From the NCBI GenBank assembly GCA_028278145.1, contig JANQEV010000091.1, positions 1 through 57,712 of the forward strand: a DNA stretch of 57,712 nucleotides, in the 5' to 3' direction. The notes beneath the pieces were generated by a model. It made no database searches, was not told the origin of the DNA, and saw only the letters and a program-made list of their open reading frames with translations. The DNA comes from Chromatiales bacterium. GTDB lineage: Bacteria; Pseudomonadota; Gammaproteobacteria; Chromatiales; Chromatiaceae. Below, one piece after another: positions 10,747 to 20,360 of this stretch. The position numbers and the translations under genes were made by a program. Positions within the stretch are counted from its first letter, which is position 1. Each line of letters opens with the position of its first letter.

Positions 10747-10864
10747 GGCCGCAAATGAACGCAAATAAACGCTAATTGTCTATTAGTTTTTGTTACTCCA
10801 GGACGTATCTGAATAGGGTTGATTTAACAAAAATATCAGATACAGATTTGCGTTCATTTGCGGC
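10747..10864. repeat. Nested inverted repeat between parC and arsM
   Basis: The outer arms are 10747-10766 (GGCCGCAAATGAACGCAAAT) and 10845-10864; the reverse complement of the second matches the first at 19 of 20 positions. Inside lies a perfect 8-bp inverted pair, GTATCTGA at 10805-10812 and TCAGATAC at 10836-10843. The GCCGCAAATGAACGCAAAT word is of the dispersed intergenic repeat type. The whole stretch could form a long two-part stem in RNA and may separate parC and arsM transcription. Confidence 0.75.
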
Positions 10865-10913
10865 TGATAGTTTAGTAAGCTGGATTAGTTTTTCTTGAAG
10901 GCTGGGTTGTAGT

Positions 10914-11966
10914 ATGAAAGATAGTGTTAAAGAGTATTACGGCAAGATATTGAACGGTTCATCTGATCTGCAGACCAATGCCTGCTGTACCGATACCGGC
11001 CTGCCGGATCACCTGAAACTGGCCATGTCTAATATCCATGCCGAGGTGACAGCACGCTATTATGGCTGTGGGCTTATTGCACCTCAGGAGTTAAAAGGCG
11101 CCAGAATTCTGGATCTGGGCAGTGGCTCTGGTCGGGATTGCTTCTTGCTGGCACAGTTTGTGGGTGAGGATGGATATGTGGTCGGTGTGGATATGACCGA
11201 AGAGCAACTTGAGGTTGCTGAACGACATATTGCTTGGCATCGGGACAGATTCGGTTATGAAAAGTCCAATGTGGAATTCAAGCTGGGGCATATTGAGCAG
11301 TTGGATCAACTGGGCATGGAAGACAATAGCTTTGACATCATTGTATCCAACTGTGTCATCAATCTTTCACCTGATAAGGAAGCGGTCCTGCGCGAGGCCT
11401 ATCGCCTGTTGAAGCCTGGTGGTGAACTCTATTTTTCTGATGTGTATTCAGATCGCAGAGTTCCGCATGAGCTATTGGATGATCCTCTGTTATATGGTGA
11501 GTGCCTGAGTGGTGCCCTGTACTGGAATGACTTTCTGCGTTTGGCATCGGCAACCGGCTTTGCAGATCCACGTTTAGTGGAGGATCGCCCGATTACAATT
11601 GATAATCCGGTCATTGAGCAGCGCATTGGTCATATTGACTTCTACTCAGCCACCTATCGTCTGTTTAAGATCGAAGGGCTGGAGTCGGCCTGTGAGGACT
11701 ATGGCCAGGCCGTGGTATACAAGGGTGGAATCCAGAATAGTGAGCAGCAATTTGTCCTGGATAATCACCATGTTATTGAAAAAGGTCGACACTTTCCTGT
11801 ATGTGGTAATACCTACAGAATGCTGAATGAATCACGCTTCCAGCAATACTTTGAATTTTACGGCAACTGGGATACCCATTATGGTATTTTTAAAGACTGC
11901 GGAACTGTGATGCCATTCAAACAGGGTGAGAGTGCCCAGTCAGACGACACTGGTGCCTGCTGCTGA
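10914..11966 (+). CDS. arsM: Arsenite S-adenosylmethionine methyltransferase
   Basis: Methylates As(III) using SAM to mono- and dimethylated arsenicals. The Rossmann fold has the SAM motif ILDLGSGSGRD (residues 65-75), the acidic GVDMTEEQL, and SNCVINLSPDK. Cysteines matching the As(III)-binding positions are visible: Cys24-Cys25 near the N-terminus, Cys52 in YYGCG, Cys147 in NCVINL and Cys197 in GECLSG. The protein ends in a Cys-Cys pair (TGACC). At 350 residues it matches the short bacterial and cyanobacterial ArsM form. With arsS and two glycosyltransferases 5-8 kb away it forms a probable arsenosugar pathway. No arsR gene or ArsR operator was seen nearby. Confidence 0.92.
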   Translation: MKDSVKEYYGKILNGSSDLQTNACCTDTGLPDHLKLAMSNIHAEVTARYYGCGLIAPQELKGARILDLGSGSGRDCFLLAQFVGEDGYVVGVDMTEEQLEVAERHIAWHRDRFGYEKSNVEFKLGHIEQLDQLGMEDNSFDIIVSNCVINLSPDKEAVLREAYRLLKPGGELYFSDVYSDRRVPHELLDDPLLYGECLSGALYWNDFLRLASATGFADPRLVEDRPITIDNPVIEQRIGHIDFYSATYRLFKIEGLESACEDYGQAVVYKGGIQNSEQQFVLDNHHVIEKGRHFPVCGNTYRMLNESRFQQYFEFYGNWDTHYGIFKDCGTVMPFKQGESAQSDDTGACC

Positions 11967-12428
11967 GAGTAGCCCAACAGGTCTTGGGGTGTAGGAAGAG
12001 AATTCTCATTATATGGATTGTAATTCCCATCTAAGCTGATTCATGCCTATCTGTGCCTGGCTATTCCCGAAATAACGTTATGAACTTCCTATGGACACTT
12101 CAGTAATTGGCCGTTTGGTCTGTTTGTCCATATCGAATCCTGCAATTATCCCTAGTTCAGGTGTAATCTAGAGCCATTCAATATTTGTACTACTATTGCA
12201 TATAGTAACCTTTTGGTAGCTACAACGATCACAATGGCTTTTTTGTACAGCTAATGGTTACATCAACTAGCTGAGAAGCGAAATCAACCCGGCAACTGTT
12301 TGAAAAAATGGTGTTGTCCGGTCTGTCTGATATTAAGCAGCCGTTGCCAAAGGTTCAGATTAATAATCATGCTGCATCTGCCAGCCCTTTTATTCTATTT
12401 GTAAGGGGGGTGATATATAACAAGGTAG
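11967..12428. other. 462-base gap between arsM and the hybrid kinase
   Basis: No convincing coding sequence was found. A short GAGAATTCTC palindrome is at 11998-12007. AAGG at 12422-12425 may serve as ribosome binding site for the kinase gene. The stretch is AT-richer than the flanking genes and probably holds the kinase promoter, but I could not identify a clear -35/-10 pair. Confidence 0.5.
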
Positions 12429-15400
12429 ATGAGATCTTGTTTTACGATCGGGAAGATGAAACAGAGCTACCTGAACATACCTGATATTACCTGGCAGTTC
12501 ATCAAGTTGTGGTTACCATGGACCGCACTGCTGTTGGGCATGTTCTTCTTTTTTTATTCTACCGAGCTAAATTTTGAGAAGCATCGGATCGAGACAGATG
12601 ACTCTCTTAGTCTAGCTGTGGGTAAAAATACAGCCTCAATAGATTTTCGAGAGATTCGTGCCGACCTTTTAGAACTCGGACAAAACCACAAGCTTTCTAG
12701 TCTCCAGAGACCTCCGGCACTGGATAAGTTACATCAACTGCAAACGGAGTTTCTGCGCTTCGCTAACCACAAACAGCTGTATGACCAGATTCGCTATCTG
12801 GATAATGCGGGTAAAGAGATCATAAAAGTGGTGTTTAATCAGGGCCAGGCTTTACTGGTACCTTTTTCTAGATTGCAGGATAAATCTGACCGCTACTATT
12901 TTTTAGATACCATGGATATGCGCCGTGGTGAGATGTATACATCTAACTTTGATCTCAATGTTGAGCATGGTGTTGTGGAGGTGCCATACAAACCGGTGAT
13001 CCGTTTTGCCATGCCGGTGTTTGATAGAGATGGACAAAGAAATGGCGTGGTAGTGCTTAACTATTTTGGTACCAGGATGCTCACCAACCTGATGCAAAGC
13101 CTGGCCAATATTATAGATCACACTATGTTAGTGAACAGTAATGGTGGTTGGTTGTTGAGTCCCGAGTTAGCCAAGGAGTGGGGCTATAAATTATCAGTAA
13201 ATTTTGGATTCAGCGAAAAGTATGCTGATGCCTGGAGTAAGATCAAAACTGTCGACTCAGGGCAGTTTTACAACGAGCGTGGCTTGTTTACCTTCCAAAC
13301 CATCTATCCACTTGGTGAACCTGGTCAGGGACGTTCGGAAGATCAAGTAGGCAATAGTCTGGATACGAAGAAGGGCGAAGTATTACAGTGGAAACTGGTG
13401 TCGTTTGTATCTCAGGACAGGATTGATTACATAGCATCAGAACTGATTGATAAGATGCTGCTGTTTGCCTTGCCGCTGTATGCGCTGTTTCTGATGGGTA
13501 TTCTTTGGATGTCTATTGTCCGGGTCAGAGAGTCCGGCGTCGAGCAGGCCTTGCTGGATAACAAGCAGCGTATGAGTGCCAGTTTTAAAGCTGCCATAGA
13601 TGCCATCATAACCATAGATACTCAGGGAAAGGTATTAGAGTTTAACCCTTCAGCTGAGGAGATGTTCGGGTATAGCTATGCAGAAGTAAGTGGTCATCCA
13701 ATATCAGATTATATCGTCCCGGATCATTTAAAAGAGCATCAGCACATTGGTCTGGAGTGTTTCGTTAAATCTGGAGAATCATCGGTTACTGGCAAACGCA
13801 TCAGTTCCCATGCGGTCAGAAAAAATGGTGAAGAGTTTCCCGTGGAACTGACACTCACCCCGATTGCGGTTGATGGTCAGACTATGATTACGGCTTTCAT
13901 TCGTGATCTTACCGAGCAGCGAAAAGCGGAAGATGTCCTCAAGCTGCGAGAGACTGCCCTTAAGGCTGCTGCCAACATGGTGATTATTACTGACACCAGA
14001 GGCGTGGTGGAGTGGGTGAATCCGGCTTTTACTGAATGTACCGGCTACAGCTTCCAGGAGATAGTGGGCCGCAGTACTAAGGTGCTTAAGTCAGGTAAGC
14101 TGCGGCAAGAGTTTTACACTGATATGTGGAATACCATCCTGAGTGGGGAGGTATGGCGTGGTGAATTCATCAATAAAAAGAAAGATGGAACACTATATAC
14201 AGATGAGGCAACCATAACACCGGTTAAGGATGATCATGGAAATATCGTTAGGTTTATTGCTATCAAACAGGATATTACCAAACGCAAAATAGCTGAAGAT
14301 CAACTGCAGGAAAACCAGGATCGTTTGGCCCAGGAAGTGATGCGGCGTGAAAGGAAGGCGATTGAAGATGAGGTAATGGCACGGTTGTTTCAGCTGGCAC
14401 TCAGTTCCGAACAAATGACCGACTACCTGGCATCGTCTATTCAGACACTGGTTGATTCAGCTTCATGGATAGCAGATAAGCCCAAAGGCGTGGTGTTCCT
14501 GACCCAGAAACAGGGTGATAAAGAGGTATTGAGCTATACCGCTTCCTACAATATGGATGCTGCAAAAAAGGTGCAATGTGCCAAGGTGCCTTTTGGCAAC
14601 TGTCTCTGTGGTCTGGCGGCACAAAACCGTGAGGTCATATTCTCAGATGGCTTAGATGAGGTGCATGAAATCTGCTATGAGAATATGTCGGCACATGGCC
14701 ACTATGTTGCTCCGATCATGGCTGGAGATGATGTACTTGGGGTGCTGACCTTATATCTCAAGGTAGGTCATGTAAGAGATATACATGAAGAGATATTTAT
14801 AAGCCGGGTGACAGATATCCTGGGCTTAGGTATATCCAGACGCCATGCCAGTCTCTCCCTGATTAAAGCAAAAGAAGATGCAGAGGCGGGTTCCCGGGCC
14901 AAGAGTGCTTTTCTGGCAACCATGAGCCACGAGATCCGTACCCCAATGAATGGAGTGTTGGGGATGTCGGAACTTCTGATCGGTACTGAGTTGGATAGTG
15001 AACAGAGAGAGTTCACAGATACCATCATCAATTCTGCCCGGGCCCTGCTTACCATAATCAACGATATCCTGGATTTTTCCAAGATTGAGGCGGGGAAGAT
15101 GGAGTTATCTCCGGTGAATTTTGATCTGGAGCGGGCTGCCCATGATGTCACCCAGTTGATGTTGGCCCAGGCCGAGGATAAGGGATTGGAATTGATGCTG
15201 AATTATGAGCCTGGTACTCATAAATACTATTCAGCAGATGCGGGTCGTATCCGGCAGATCCTGGTGAATCTGGTGGGTAATGCAGTTAAGTTCACCAGCA
15301 ATGGTTATGTGCTGATTAATATTGGCAGTCAGCAGCTAGATGATGAACTGATGCAGGTCAAGGTGTCGGTTCAGGACACCGGGATCGGAATTGATCCTGA

Positions 15401-16865
15401 GGTCAAACATGAACTGTTTCAACCCTTTGCTCAGTCAGATGCTTCTACTACCCGTATTTATGGTGGTACTGGATTGGGCCTGGCAATCTGTAAACAGCTG
15501 GTTGAAATGATGGGTGGAACCATTGGGGTAAATAGTACACCTGGAGTTGGTTCAACCTTCTGGTTTACATTGAACCTACCTATAGTAGATGTGCCTGAAG
15601 CCATACCAGAAGCAGATCTGGAAGGTTTGCACGTGCTGGTGGTGGATGACAGTAAGATCAATCGACGTCTATTGACACGCCAATTGGAACATATGTCCAT
15701 GTCGGTCGATTTTGCAGTGGATTCCACCACAGCCATGGAGATGGCCAGGAGTGCCGTGGCAGAGGGAAATCCGTATAAACTGTTCTTGCTTGATCACCAT
15801 ATGCCAGTCACTGATGGTGAAGAATTGGGTAAGATGATTCTATCTGATGATGAGCTTTCATCTACACCACTGATCCTGTTGACCTCAGGTGGGCAACGTG
15901 GTGATGGCATTCATTTCCGGGAGCTTGGTTTCTCGGCTTATCTGACCAAGCCCGTCCATAGTGAAACTCTGCGTCATACCATGGCTGGCGTACTGGGATT
16001 GAAACAGGAGTCACCCCAGGATCCAGTATTTCTTACCAGTTATCAGGTTCCCAATCATGGCTGGTATTCTGGTGGGGCTGAAAGGATGTTCGATGGACAA
16101 CATATACTACTGGCTGAAGATAACCTGGTTAATCAGAAAGTGGCCAGTACCCTGTTGCGCAAACTGGGTTTAAATGTGTCTATTGTGGATAATGGTGCAA
16201 GTGCTATCGACGAATGGAAGAGAACGGGATGTGATCTGATCCTGATGGATTGCCAAATGCCGGAAATGGATGGATATGCTGCCACAGCGGCCATCCGTAA
16301 ACAGGAAGCAGAAACCGACAATCACGTACCAATAGTAGCCCTAACTGCCAATGCCATGGAGCAGGATCAACTTAGATGTTTAGAGGCGGGGATGGATGAC
16401 TATGTATCCAAGCCGTTTCGGCAGGGGCATCTGGTATCTGTACTGCATCGATGGCTTGATGCTGGTAGCCAAACTCCAGATTCAGATAAAGCCCGGGGGG
16501 AGGCAGCGGATATGAGTGAGCAGAATGATCAGGAATTGCCACCAACTATAGACACTTCGGTACATGATGGGTTGCGCGATCTGCTGGGAACGGAGTTTTC
16601 ATCCTTGATTGATGCTTATCTGGAAGATACAGGGCAGTTTGTACGGGAGATGCAGGCTGCCTGTGAACGGGATGAGATCAAAGCAATTGAGGTGCCGGCC
16701 CATAGTATGAAATCAAGCAGCGCAAATATTGGTGCGATGCGTCTCTCAACGCTGGCAAAAGAGTTGGAGGAACAGGTCAGATCTGGCAGTCCGGTAAATG
16801 TGCAGGACCAGATTTCAGCGCTGGCTGATGAATTCGATCGTGTGAGCCAGCAGTTAAGCCAATAA
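12429..16865 (+). CDS. Membrane hybrid sensor histidine kinase (Cache-PAS-PAS-GAF-HisKA-HATPase-REC-REC-HPt)
   Basis: A 1478-residue inner-membrane kinase with a full phosphorelay in one chain. A first membrane helix (about 28-45) is followed by a periplasmic dCache-like sensor (about 50-335) and a second membrane helix (about 342-365). Then come PAS1 (380-500), PAS2 (506-620) and a GAF domain (650-790) containing [10 protein letters not shown]. HisKA has the phospho-acceptor His834 in [10 protein letters not shown]; HATPase_c shows NLVGNAVKF and GTGLGLAI. The first receiver has Asp1122 (LLDHHMP), the second Asp1274 ([11 protein letters not shown]), and the C-terminal HPt has His1425 ([10 protein letters not shown]). 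An alternative start is ATG 12456. The ligand is unknown and no partner response regulator is adjacent. Its place between arsM and arsS suggests, but does not show, a link to arsenic. Confidence 0.93.
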   Translation: MRSCFTIGKMKQSYLNIPDITWQFIKLWLPWTALLLGMFFFFYSTELNFEKHRIETDDSLSLAVGKNTASIDFREIRADLLELGQNHKLSSLQRPPALDKLHQLQTEFLRFANHKQLYDQIRYLDNAGKEIIKVVFNQGQALLVPFSRLQDKSDRYYFLDTMDMRRGEMYTSNFDLNVEHGVVEVPYKPVIRFAMPVFDRDGQRNGVVVLNYFGTRMLTNLMQSLANIIDHTMLVNSNGGWLLSPELAKEWGYKLSVNFGFSEKYADAWSKIKTVDSGQFYNERGLFTFQTIYPLGEPGQGRSEDQVGNSLDTKKGEVLQWKLVSFVSQDRIDYIASELIDKMLLFALPLYALFLMGILWMSIVRVRESGVEQALLDNKQRMSASFKAAIDAIITIDTQGKVLEFNPSAEEMFGYSYAEVSGHPISDYIVPDHLKEHQHIGLECFVKSGESSVTGKRISSHAVRKNGEEFPVELTLTPIAVDGQTMITAFIRDLTEQRKAEDVLKLRETALKAAANMVIITDTRGVVEWVNPAFTECTGYSFQEIVGRSTKVLKSGKLRQEFYTDMWNTILSGEVWRGEFINKKKDGTLYTDEATITPVKDDHGNIVRFIAIKQDITKRKIAEDQLQENQDRLAQEVMRRERKAIEDEVMARLFQLALSSEQMTDYLASSIQTLVDSASWIADKPKGVVFLTQKQGDKEVLSYTASYNMDAAKKVQCAKVPFGNCLCGLAAQNREVIFSDGLDEVHEICYENMSAHGHYVAPIMAGDDVLGVLTLYLKVGHVRDIHEEIFISRVTDILGLGISRRHASLSLIKAKEDAEAGSRAKSAFLATMSHEIRTPMNGVLGMSELLIGTELDSEQREFTDTIINSARALLTIINDILDFSKIEAGKMELSPVNFDLERAAHDVTQLMLAQAEDKGLELMLNYEPGTHKYYSADAGRIRQILVNLVGNAVKFTSNGYVLINIGSQQLDDELMQVKVSVQDTGIGIDPEVKHELFQPFAQSDASTTRIYGGTGLGLAICKQLVEMMGGTIGVNSTPGVGSTFWFTLNLPIVDVPEAIPEADLEGLHVLVVDDSKINRRLLTRQLEHMSMSVDFAVDSTTAMEMARSAVAEGNPYKLFLLDHHMPVTDGEELGKMILSDDELSSTPLILLTSGGQRGDGIHFRELGFSAYLTKPVHSETLRHTMAGVLGLKQESPQDPVFLTSYQVPNHGWYSGGAERMFDGQHILLAEDNLVNQKVASTLLRKLGLNVSIVDNGASAIDEWKRTGCDLILMDCQMPEMDGYAATAAIRKQEAETDNHVPIVALTANAMEQDQLRCLEAGMDDYVSKPFRQGHLVSVLHRWLDAGSQTPDSDKARGEAADMSEQNDQELPPTIDTSVHDGLRDLLGTEFSSLIDAYLEDTGQFVREMQAACERDEIKAIEVPAHSMKSSSANIGAMRLSTLAKELEEQVRSGSPVNVQDQISALADEFDRVSQQLSQ

Positions 16866-16878
16866 ACTCTGCCATAGA

Positions 16879-17517
16879 TTATCCATAAACAAGCCCGTAT
16901 GCATGAAGTTGCTTCTGGTACTTGATCAGATCCTCAGGGCGGTCTACATCCCACAATGGATCAAGCTCAATCCAACTGAAACCGAGTTGTTGTAGCCTCT
17001 CTCTGGTTTGAGTCAAGACCCTATTGGTTCCCCAATCTATACTGGTAAACAGCTTGCTGTTAAAACGGCGCAGTCCCAGCAGTACATATCCACCATCTAG
17101 GGCCGGACCGATTACGGCATCATGGCCCTGCCCCAGGGACTGGAAGGCAGATTTCAGATACTCAAGATCTAGTGGCGGGGAATCGCTGCCAATAATTACC
17201 ACCATGCTGTGAGTGTTCAATGCAGTCTGCAGTGCATTGGCCATGCGCTGTCCCAGGTCTGTTCCAGTTTGGGTATACAGGTTCAGACCAAATCCTGCTG
17301 CGATGTGCTGGAAGTATGGGTGTTGTGGATCTGGGAAACAGTAGAGGTCTGTGGGTGAGATCTCATTGTCTCTTACCATTCGTAGCTTATGTTCCAGCAT
17401 GTCTCTATGTAGTTTTGCGGCTCCATCTCTGCCTAGGGCTGGAATCAATCTGGTCTTAACCTGCCCGGCGTCAGGGGCCTTGGAAAATATAATCAGTTTG
17501 GCGTCAGGGAATAACAT
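16879..17517 (-). CDS. TIGR04282-type glycosyltransferase (CofC-like nucleotidyl/glycosyl transferase fold)
   Basis: 212-residue soluble protein of the GT-A-like family called TIGR04282 (arsenosugar-associated, CofC-like). The N-terminal LIIFSKAPDAGQVKTRLIPALG is the family nucleotide-binding signature (K-x-P-x-x-G-x-V-K-T-R). IGSDSPPLDLEYL carries the acidic metal-binding motif, and GPALDGGYVLLGL and the WDVDRPEDL tail complete the match. It begins two bases after the stop of the upstream GT2 gene and closes the arsS operon. Such genes are regularly found next to arsS and are proposed to act in later steps of arsenosugar or arsenolipid formation. The exact donor and acceptor are unknown. It is convergent with the kinase gene, 13 bases away. 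Confidence 0.85.
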   Translation of the reverse strand: MLFPDAKLIIFSKAPDAGQVKTRLIPALGRDGAAKLHRDMLEHKLRMVRDNEISPTDLYCFPDPQHPYFQHIAAGFGLNLYTQTGTDLGQRMANALQTALNTHSMVVIIGSDSPPLDLEYLKSAFQSLGQGHDAVIGPALDGGYVLLGLRRFNSKLFTSIDWGTNRVLTQTRERLQQLGFSWIELDPLWDVDRPEDLIKYQKQLHAYGLVYG

Positions 17518-17519
17518 AC

Positions 17520-18281
17520 TTAAGAGCTATATTTTTTTGCTAATGTATTGGGCGAGGCACCAAAATAATAGGATAGACGCAGTTGCCACATCAGCAGGAT
17601 GGTGTGGAAAATTCCCTGTTCCTCCCAACGCCGGCTTGAGGTTATCAGTTTCTGCTGCAGGCAGAGAGGGCGGCTTAATCCTTTGAGTTTGCGACTCAGG
17701 GCAATGTCTTCCATTAACGGGATATCATCGAATCCCCCAACCTCTTTAAACACATGCTGCCACATGAAGATCCCCTGGTCTCCAGTCACGATACCGGTAA
17801 TACATGAGCGTAGATTCATCATGGTTTCAATCAAGCGGAATATCATCTGGGTTCCAGTGAGCCTGATATCGAATCTCCCCCAGACATTAGTGGCATTGGC
17901 AAGTTCAGAAATAATTTGGGTATGAGCGTCTTCTGTTATCAAGGTATCGGCATGCAGGAACCAGAGTATCTCTCCAGATGCGATGCTGGCGCCATGATTC
18001 ATCTGGGAGGCGCGACCTGGAGGTGAAGACACAACTTGATCCACCAGGGGCTGGGCCAGATTGAGTGTTTCATCCTTGCTGCCACCATCACTCAATATGA
18101 CCTCGTGTCCCTCTTGGCGTAGCAGTTGTAGTGGCTGCAAGGTCTGCTCAATACAATCAGCCTCATTCAGCGCCGGGATTACGATAGATATCCTGATAGT
18201 TACGCCCCTATTAAAATCTCTGGTTGCGATCTTTCTATAATAACAGGCCCTAGTGCGGCCTAAGAGAGTGAGCCTCCGCAA
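17520..18281 (-). CDS. TIGR04283-type family 2 glycosyltransferase
   Basis: Family 2 glycosyltransferase, 253 residues from the only available start, a TTG at 18281. The catalytic fold begins at ISIVIPALNEADCIEQTL, followed by ILSDGGSKDET (nucleotide-sugar binding), PGRASQMNHGA, and the DXD-like LHADT. The C-terminus RLSYYFGASPNTLAKKY is the signature ending of TIGR04283 proteins. No transmembrane anchor is evident, so it is probably cytosolic. The TTG start lies inside the last codons of arsS, giving a 22-base overlap, so translation is probably coupled. ATG and GTG are absent from the stretch between the TTG and the first beta strand, so the 30-residue leader may be real. Substrates are unknown; context points to arsenosugar building. 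Confidence 0.85.
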   Translation of the reverse strand: MRRLTLLGRTRACYYRKIATRDFNRGVTIRISIVIPALNEADCIEQTLQPLQLLRQEGHEVILSDGGSKDETLNLAQPLVDQVVSSPPGRASQMNHGASIASGEILWFLHADTLITEDAHTQIISELANATNVWGRFDIRLTGTQMIFRLIETMMNLRSCITGIVTGDQGIFMWQHVFKEVGGFDDIPLMEDIALSRKLKGLSRPLCLQQKLITSSRRWEEQGIFHTILLMWQLRLSYYFGASPNTLAKKYSS

Positions 18282-19222
18282 CTGCTGCCATTACCAGCAG
18301 TGCATCCGTAACAGTGGTCGGCAACGATTATCTTGTTGTTACCTATCTCTTCCTGCAAGAGGTGTTGCAGGTGGGTGCGGGGATGGCCATTGAGTTTAAG
18401 TGGCAGGTTAAGCATTTGGTTGAAGTCGCAGTCATATATATAACCTTCCCAGTCTATGCTTAACAGGTTGCGACACATGACCGTATCCAGGTTTTTATCC
18501 TTATGGGAACTCTTTAGCAGTTGCATGTATTCATCGAACTGCCCGTTGGATATCAGGGTGCTGCCAAAGCGCTTGATGGGCATATTGGCCAGGCAGTACA
18601 GTTGGTTGAAAACTATACCGTACCTTTGGGATAGCTCCTTTTTATAATCCTGCATCAGGCTCTCTTGTGATGGTGGCAAAACCGGACCCGCCGGGTTATA
18701 TACCAGGTTAAGCTGCAGGTCGCAGTTACTCTGCCCGTATCCCAGTGAGTTGAGTTTTGTTAATGCCTGTATGCTGGATTTGTAGACACCATCGCCACGT
18801 TGTGTGTCCACATTCTCTTCCAGGTAGCAGGGCATGGATGCCACAATCTCTACCTTATGCTGTGCCAGAAACTCTGCCATATGTTCATAGCCATCCTCAT
18901 TCAGGATGGTAAGGTTGCAGCGGTCTATCACCTGCACACCAGATGCAGTGGCTTGTTGAACCAGGTATGCAAAATCCGGGTGCATCTCCGGGGCGCCACC
19001 TGTTATATCCAGCTTGGTAGCAGAGCTCTTGTTCAACACCTCGAGGAGCAGTTCCACATTGTCTCTAGACATCATCTCCTTACGGTTTGGGCCTGCGTTT
19101 ACATGACAATGCTGGCATCTCTGGTTGCACTTGTAACCGAGATTGGCCTGTAGGATTTCCAGGCCGTTGCGATGTATTTCAGGAAAGCCGCTGTTTAACA
19201 GGAGTGGTAGAGTATCGTGCAT
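18260..19222 (-). CDS. arsS: Arsenosugar biosynthesis radical SAM protein ArsS
   Basis: Radical SAM enzyme that, in cyanobacteria, transfers the 5'-deoxyadenosyl group of SAM to dimethylarsenite, giving the first arsenoriboside intermediate. 320 residues. The iron-sulfur site is Cys32-x3-Cys36-x2-Cys39 (GYKCNQRCQHCHVNAGP), followed by the SAM-binding DITGGAPEMHP. The C-terminal cysteine-rich motif is HCYGCTAGNGSSCGG with Cys304, Cys307 and Cys315, which defines the family (some relatives carry selenocysteine there; here all are Cys). First gene of a three-gene operon with two glycosyltransferases; about 98 bases separate it from the preceding acidic protein gene. arsM is in the same window but on the other strand, 6.3 kb away. 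Confidence 0.93.
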   Translation of the reverse strand: MHDTLPLLLNSGFPEIHRNGLEILQANLGYKCNQRCQHCHVNAGPNRKEMMSRDNVELLLEVLNKSSATKLDITGGAPEMHPDFAYLVQQATASGVQVIDRCNLTILNEDGYEHMAEFLAQHKVEIVASMPCYLEENVDTQRGDGVYKSSIQALTKLNSLGYGQSNCDLQLNLVYNPAGPVLPPSQESLMQDYKKELSQRYGIVFNQLYCLANMPIKRFGSTLISNGQFDEYMQLLKSSHKDKNLDTVMCRNLLSIDWEGYIYDCDFNQMLNLPLKLNGHPRTHLQHLLQEEIGNNKIIVADHCYGCTAGNGSSCGGSLS

Positions 19223-19319
19223 TATTGCTGTCAGTACTGCCTGGGTGGTGGTTATTCGATTGTAATAGTGTTGTTGGTTAGGTTAGACGTCCAGGATCAT
19301 GATTAAGTTCCGATTGCTG

Positions 19320-19913
19320 TCACCGCTCACTATTGTTATCTGAAATATCATCAATAGCCTGCTTGATCATATTGTCCAGGGAGCTGTCCAGGGTCTGTTT
19401 CAGGCTGGTTTTAATCTGTAGTTCCAGTTCCATACTCAAGTTTTCCATGATGGATCTGGTCAGGGTATCGGTTATTGCCTCCAACTCCTGTTGGATAGAT
19501 TCTGTTAAGCGCTCCCGCAACGCCTCATACTGAGCTGCGTTAACTGCTGATATATCAGATGTTGTTGCTGTCTGTTCATCTGGCAGTTCAGTTGATGCCT
19601 CCTGTTCCAGCTTTGACTCTGCTGCGAGCTCGGATAGGTGTTCCTGGAGGAATTCCGGCTCATCCGGCATTTCAAATGCTGAATCCAGGCTTGGCTCATC
19701 AGATTCAGTCAGTACTTCAACTGTGGGTTCAGGTATGCTGTGGAAGGTGATCTCATCTGGGAAGCTGTAGTCCTCTTCTTCAAACACTACCTCGTCCAGG
19801 ATAGGGATCCCCAGGCTGTCCAGGGCAATCTGATCTTCCTTTTCTTCTGATGACTCAGAAATACCATCGTCCGTATTTTCCGGATCAAAATCTTTAAGCC
19901 AGTCATTGCTCAT
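19320..19913 (-). CDS. Acidic protein of unknown function downstream of holC
   Basis: 197 residues, strongly acidic in the first two thirds and poor in structure-forming residues. The start contains MSNDWLKDF and a conserved-looking short motif, IPILDEVVFEEED. The C-terminal 70 residues (from about 125) form an amphipathic helix rich in Glu, Gln, Leu and Ile, compatible with a coiled coil or a helical DNA- or protein-docking segment. No cysteines, no signal peptide. It follows holC by 12 bases and is probably cotranscribed with pepA and holC. Small acidic proteins with an IPxLxxVV motif are known near holC-like loci in beta- and gammaproteobacteria, but I cannot name a family with certainty. 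Confidence 0.7.
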   Translation of the reverse strand: MSNDWLKDFDPENTDDGISESSEEKEDQIALDSLGIPILDEVVFEEEDYSFPDEITFHSIPEPTVEVLTESDEPSLDSAFEMPDEPEFLQEHLSELAAESKLEQEASTELPDEQTATTSDISAVNAAQYEALRERLTESIQQELEAITDTLTRSIMENLSMELELQIKTSLKQTLDSSLDNMIKQAIDDISDNNSER

Positions 19914-19925
19914 GGTTTGGTATTC

Positions 19926-20351
19926 CTAAATTTCGTGAGTGTTAAGAGGGTAGCCGCGATCACGATAAAAACAGTAGCGGCTACGACCGCTTTGCTTAAT
20001 TTCAGCATCATGATCAATTAATTCGGCAACCCTGTGAAATCGACTGAAAAACTGTGGCACCTCTGTGGCCAGGTTAATCAGGACATCATGCTCTTCTCCT
20101 GCCTCACCCAGGTGGCCGATCAAAACAGGGTTTATTTCAGGATCTGCCGTGTCAGACAGCCCGTGAGGAATGAAACTGTCCTGGCGGAAGGTCCAGAGCA
20201 TACGGTCCACATGTTGTGACTCTGCAGCAGAGTTGGTATGCAGATATACCCTATGCCCCTGTTGCCAGGCCTTGCCGGTCAGTCGACAGGCCATGGTATA
20301 GCGGTCACCGGAAGAATTATCAGCCAGAATGTAGAAGTCCACCTTGGTCAT
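19926..20351 (-). CDS. holC: DNA polymerase III chi subunit
   Basis: Subunit of the clamp-loader complex that contacts single-stranded DNA-binding protein. 141 residues, the normal length. Recognisable are the N-terminal VDFYILADNSSGDRYTMACRLTGKAWQQGHRVYLHT, the LWTFRQDSFIPH loop, and the PVLIGH and DVLINLATEVPQFFSRFHRVAELID segments. It lies 9 bases after pepA on the same strand; pepA-holC-valS is the usual gammaproteobacterial order, but here valS is not adjacent: an acidic unknown protein and the arsenosugar operon follow. Confidence 0.93.
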   Translation of the reverse strand: MTKVDFYILADNSSGDRYTMACRLTGKAWQQGHRVYLHTNSAAESQHVDRMLWTFRQDSFIPHGLSDTADPEINPVLIGHLGEAGEEHDVLINLATEVPQFFSRFHRVAELIDHDAEIKQSGRSRYCFYRDRGYPLNTHEI

Positions 20352-20360
20352 GTTTAGGTC

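Noticed and set aside
18260-19222. Selenocysteine in the ArsS C-terminal motif
   Set aside because: All motif positions are Cys codons and no in-frame TGA lies before the stop.
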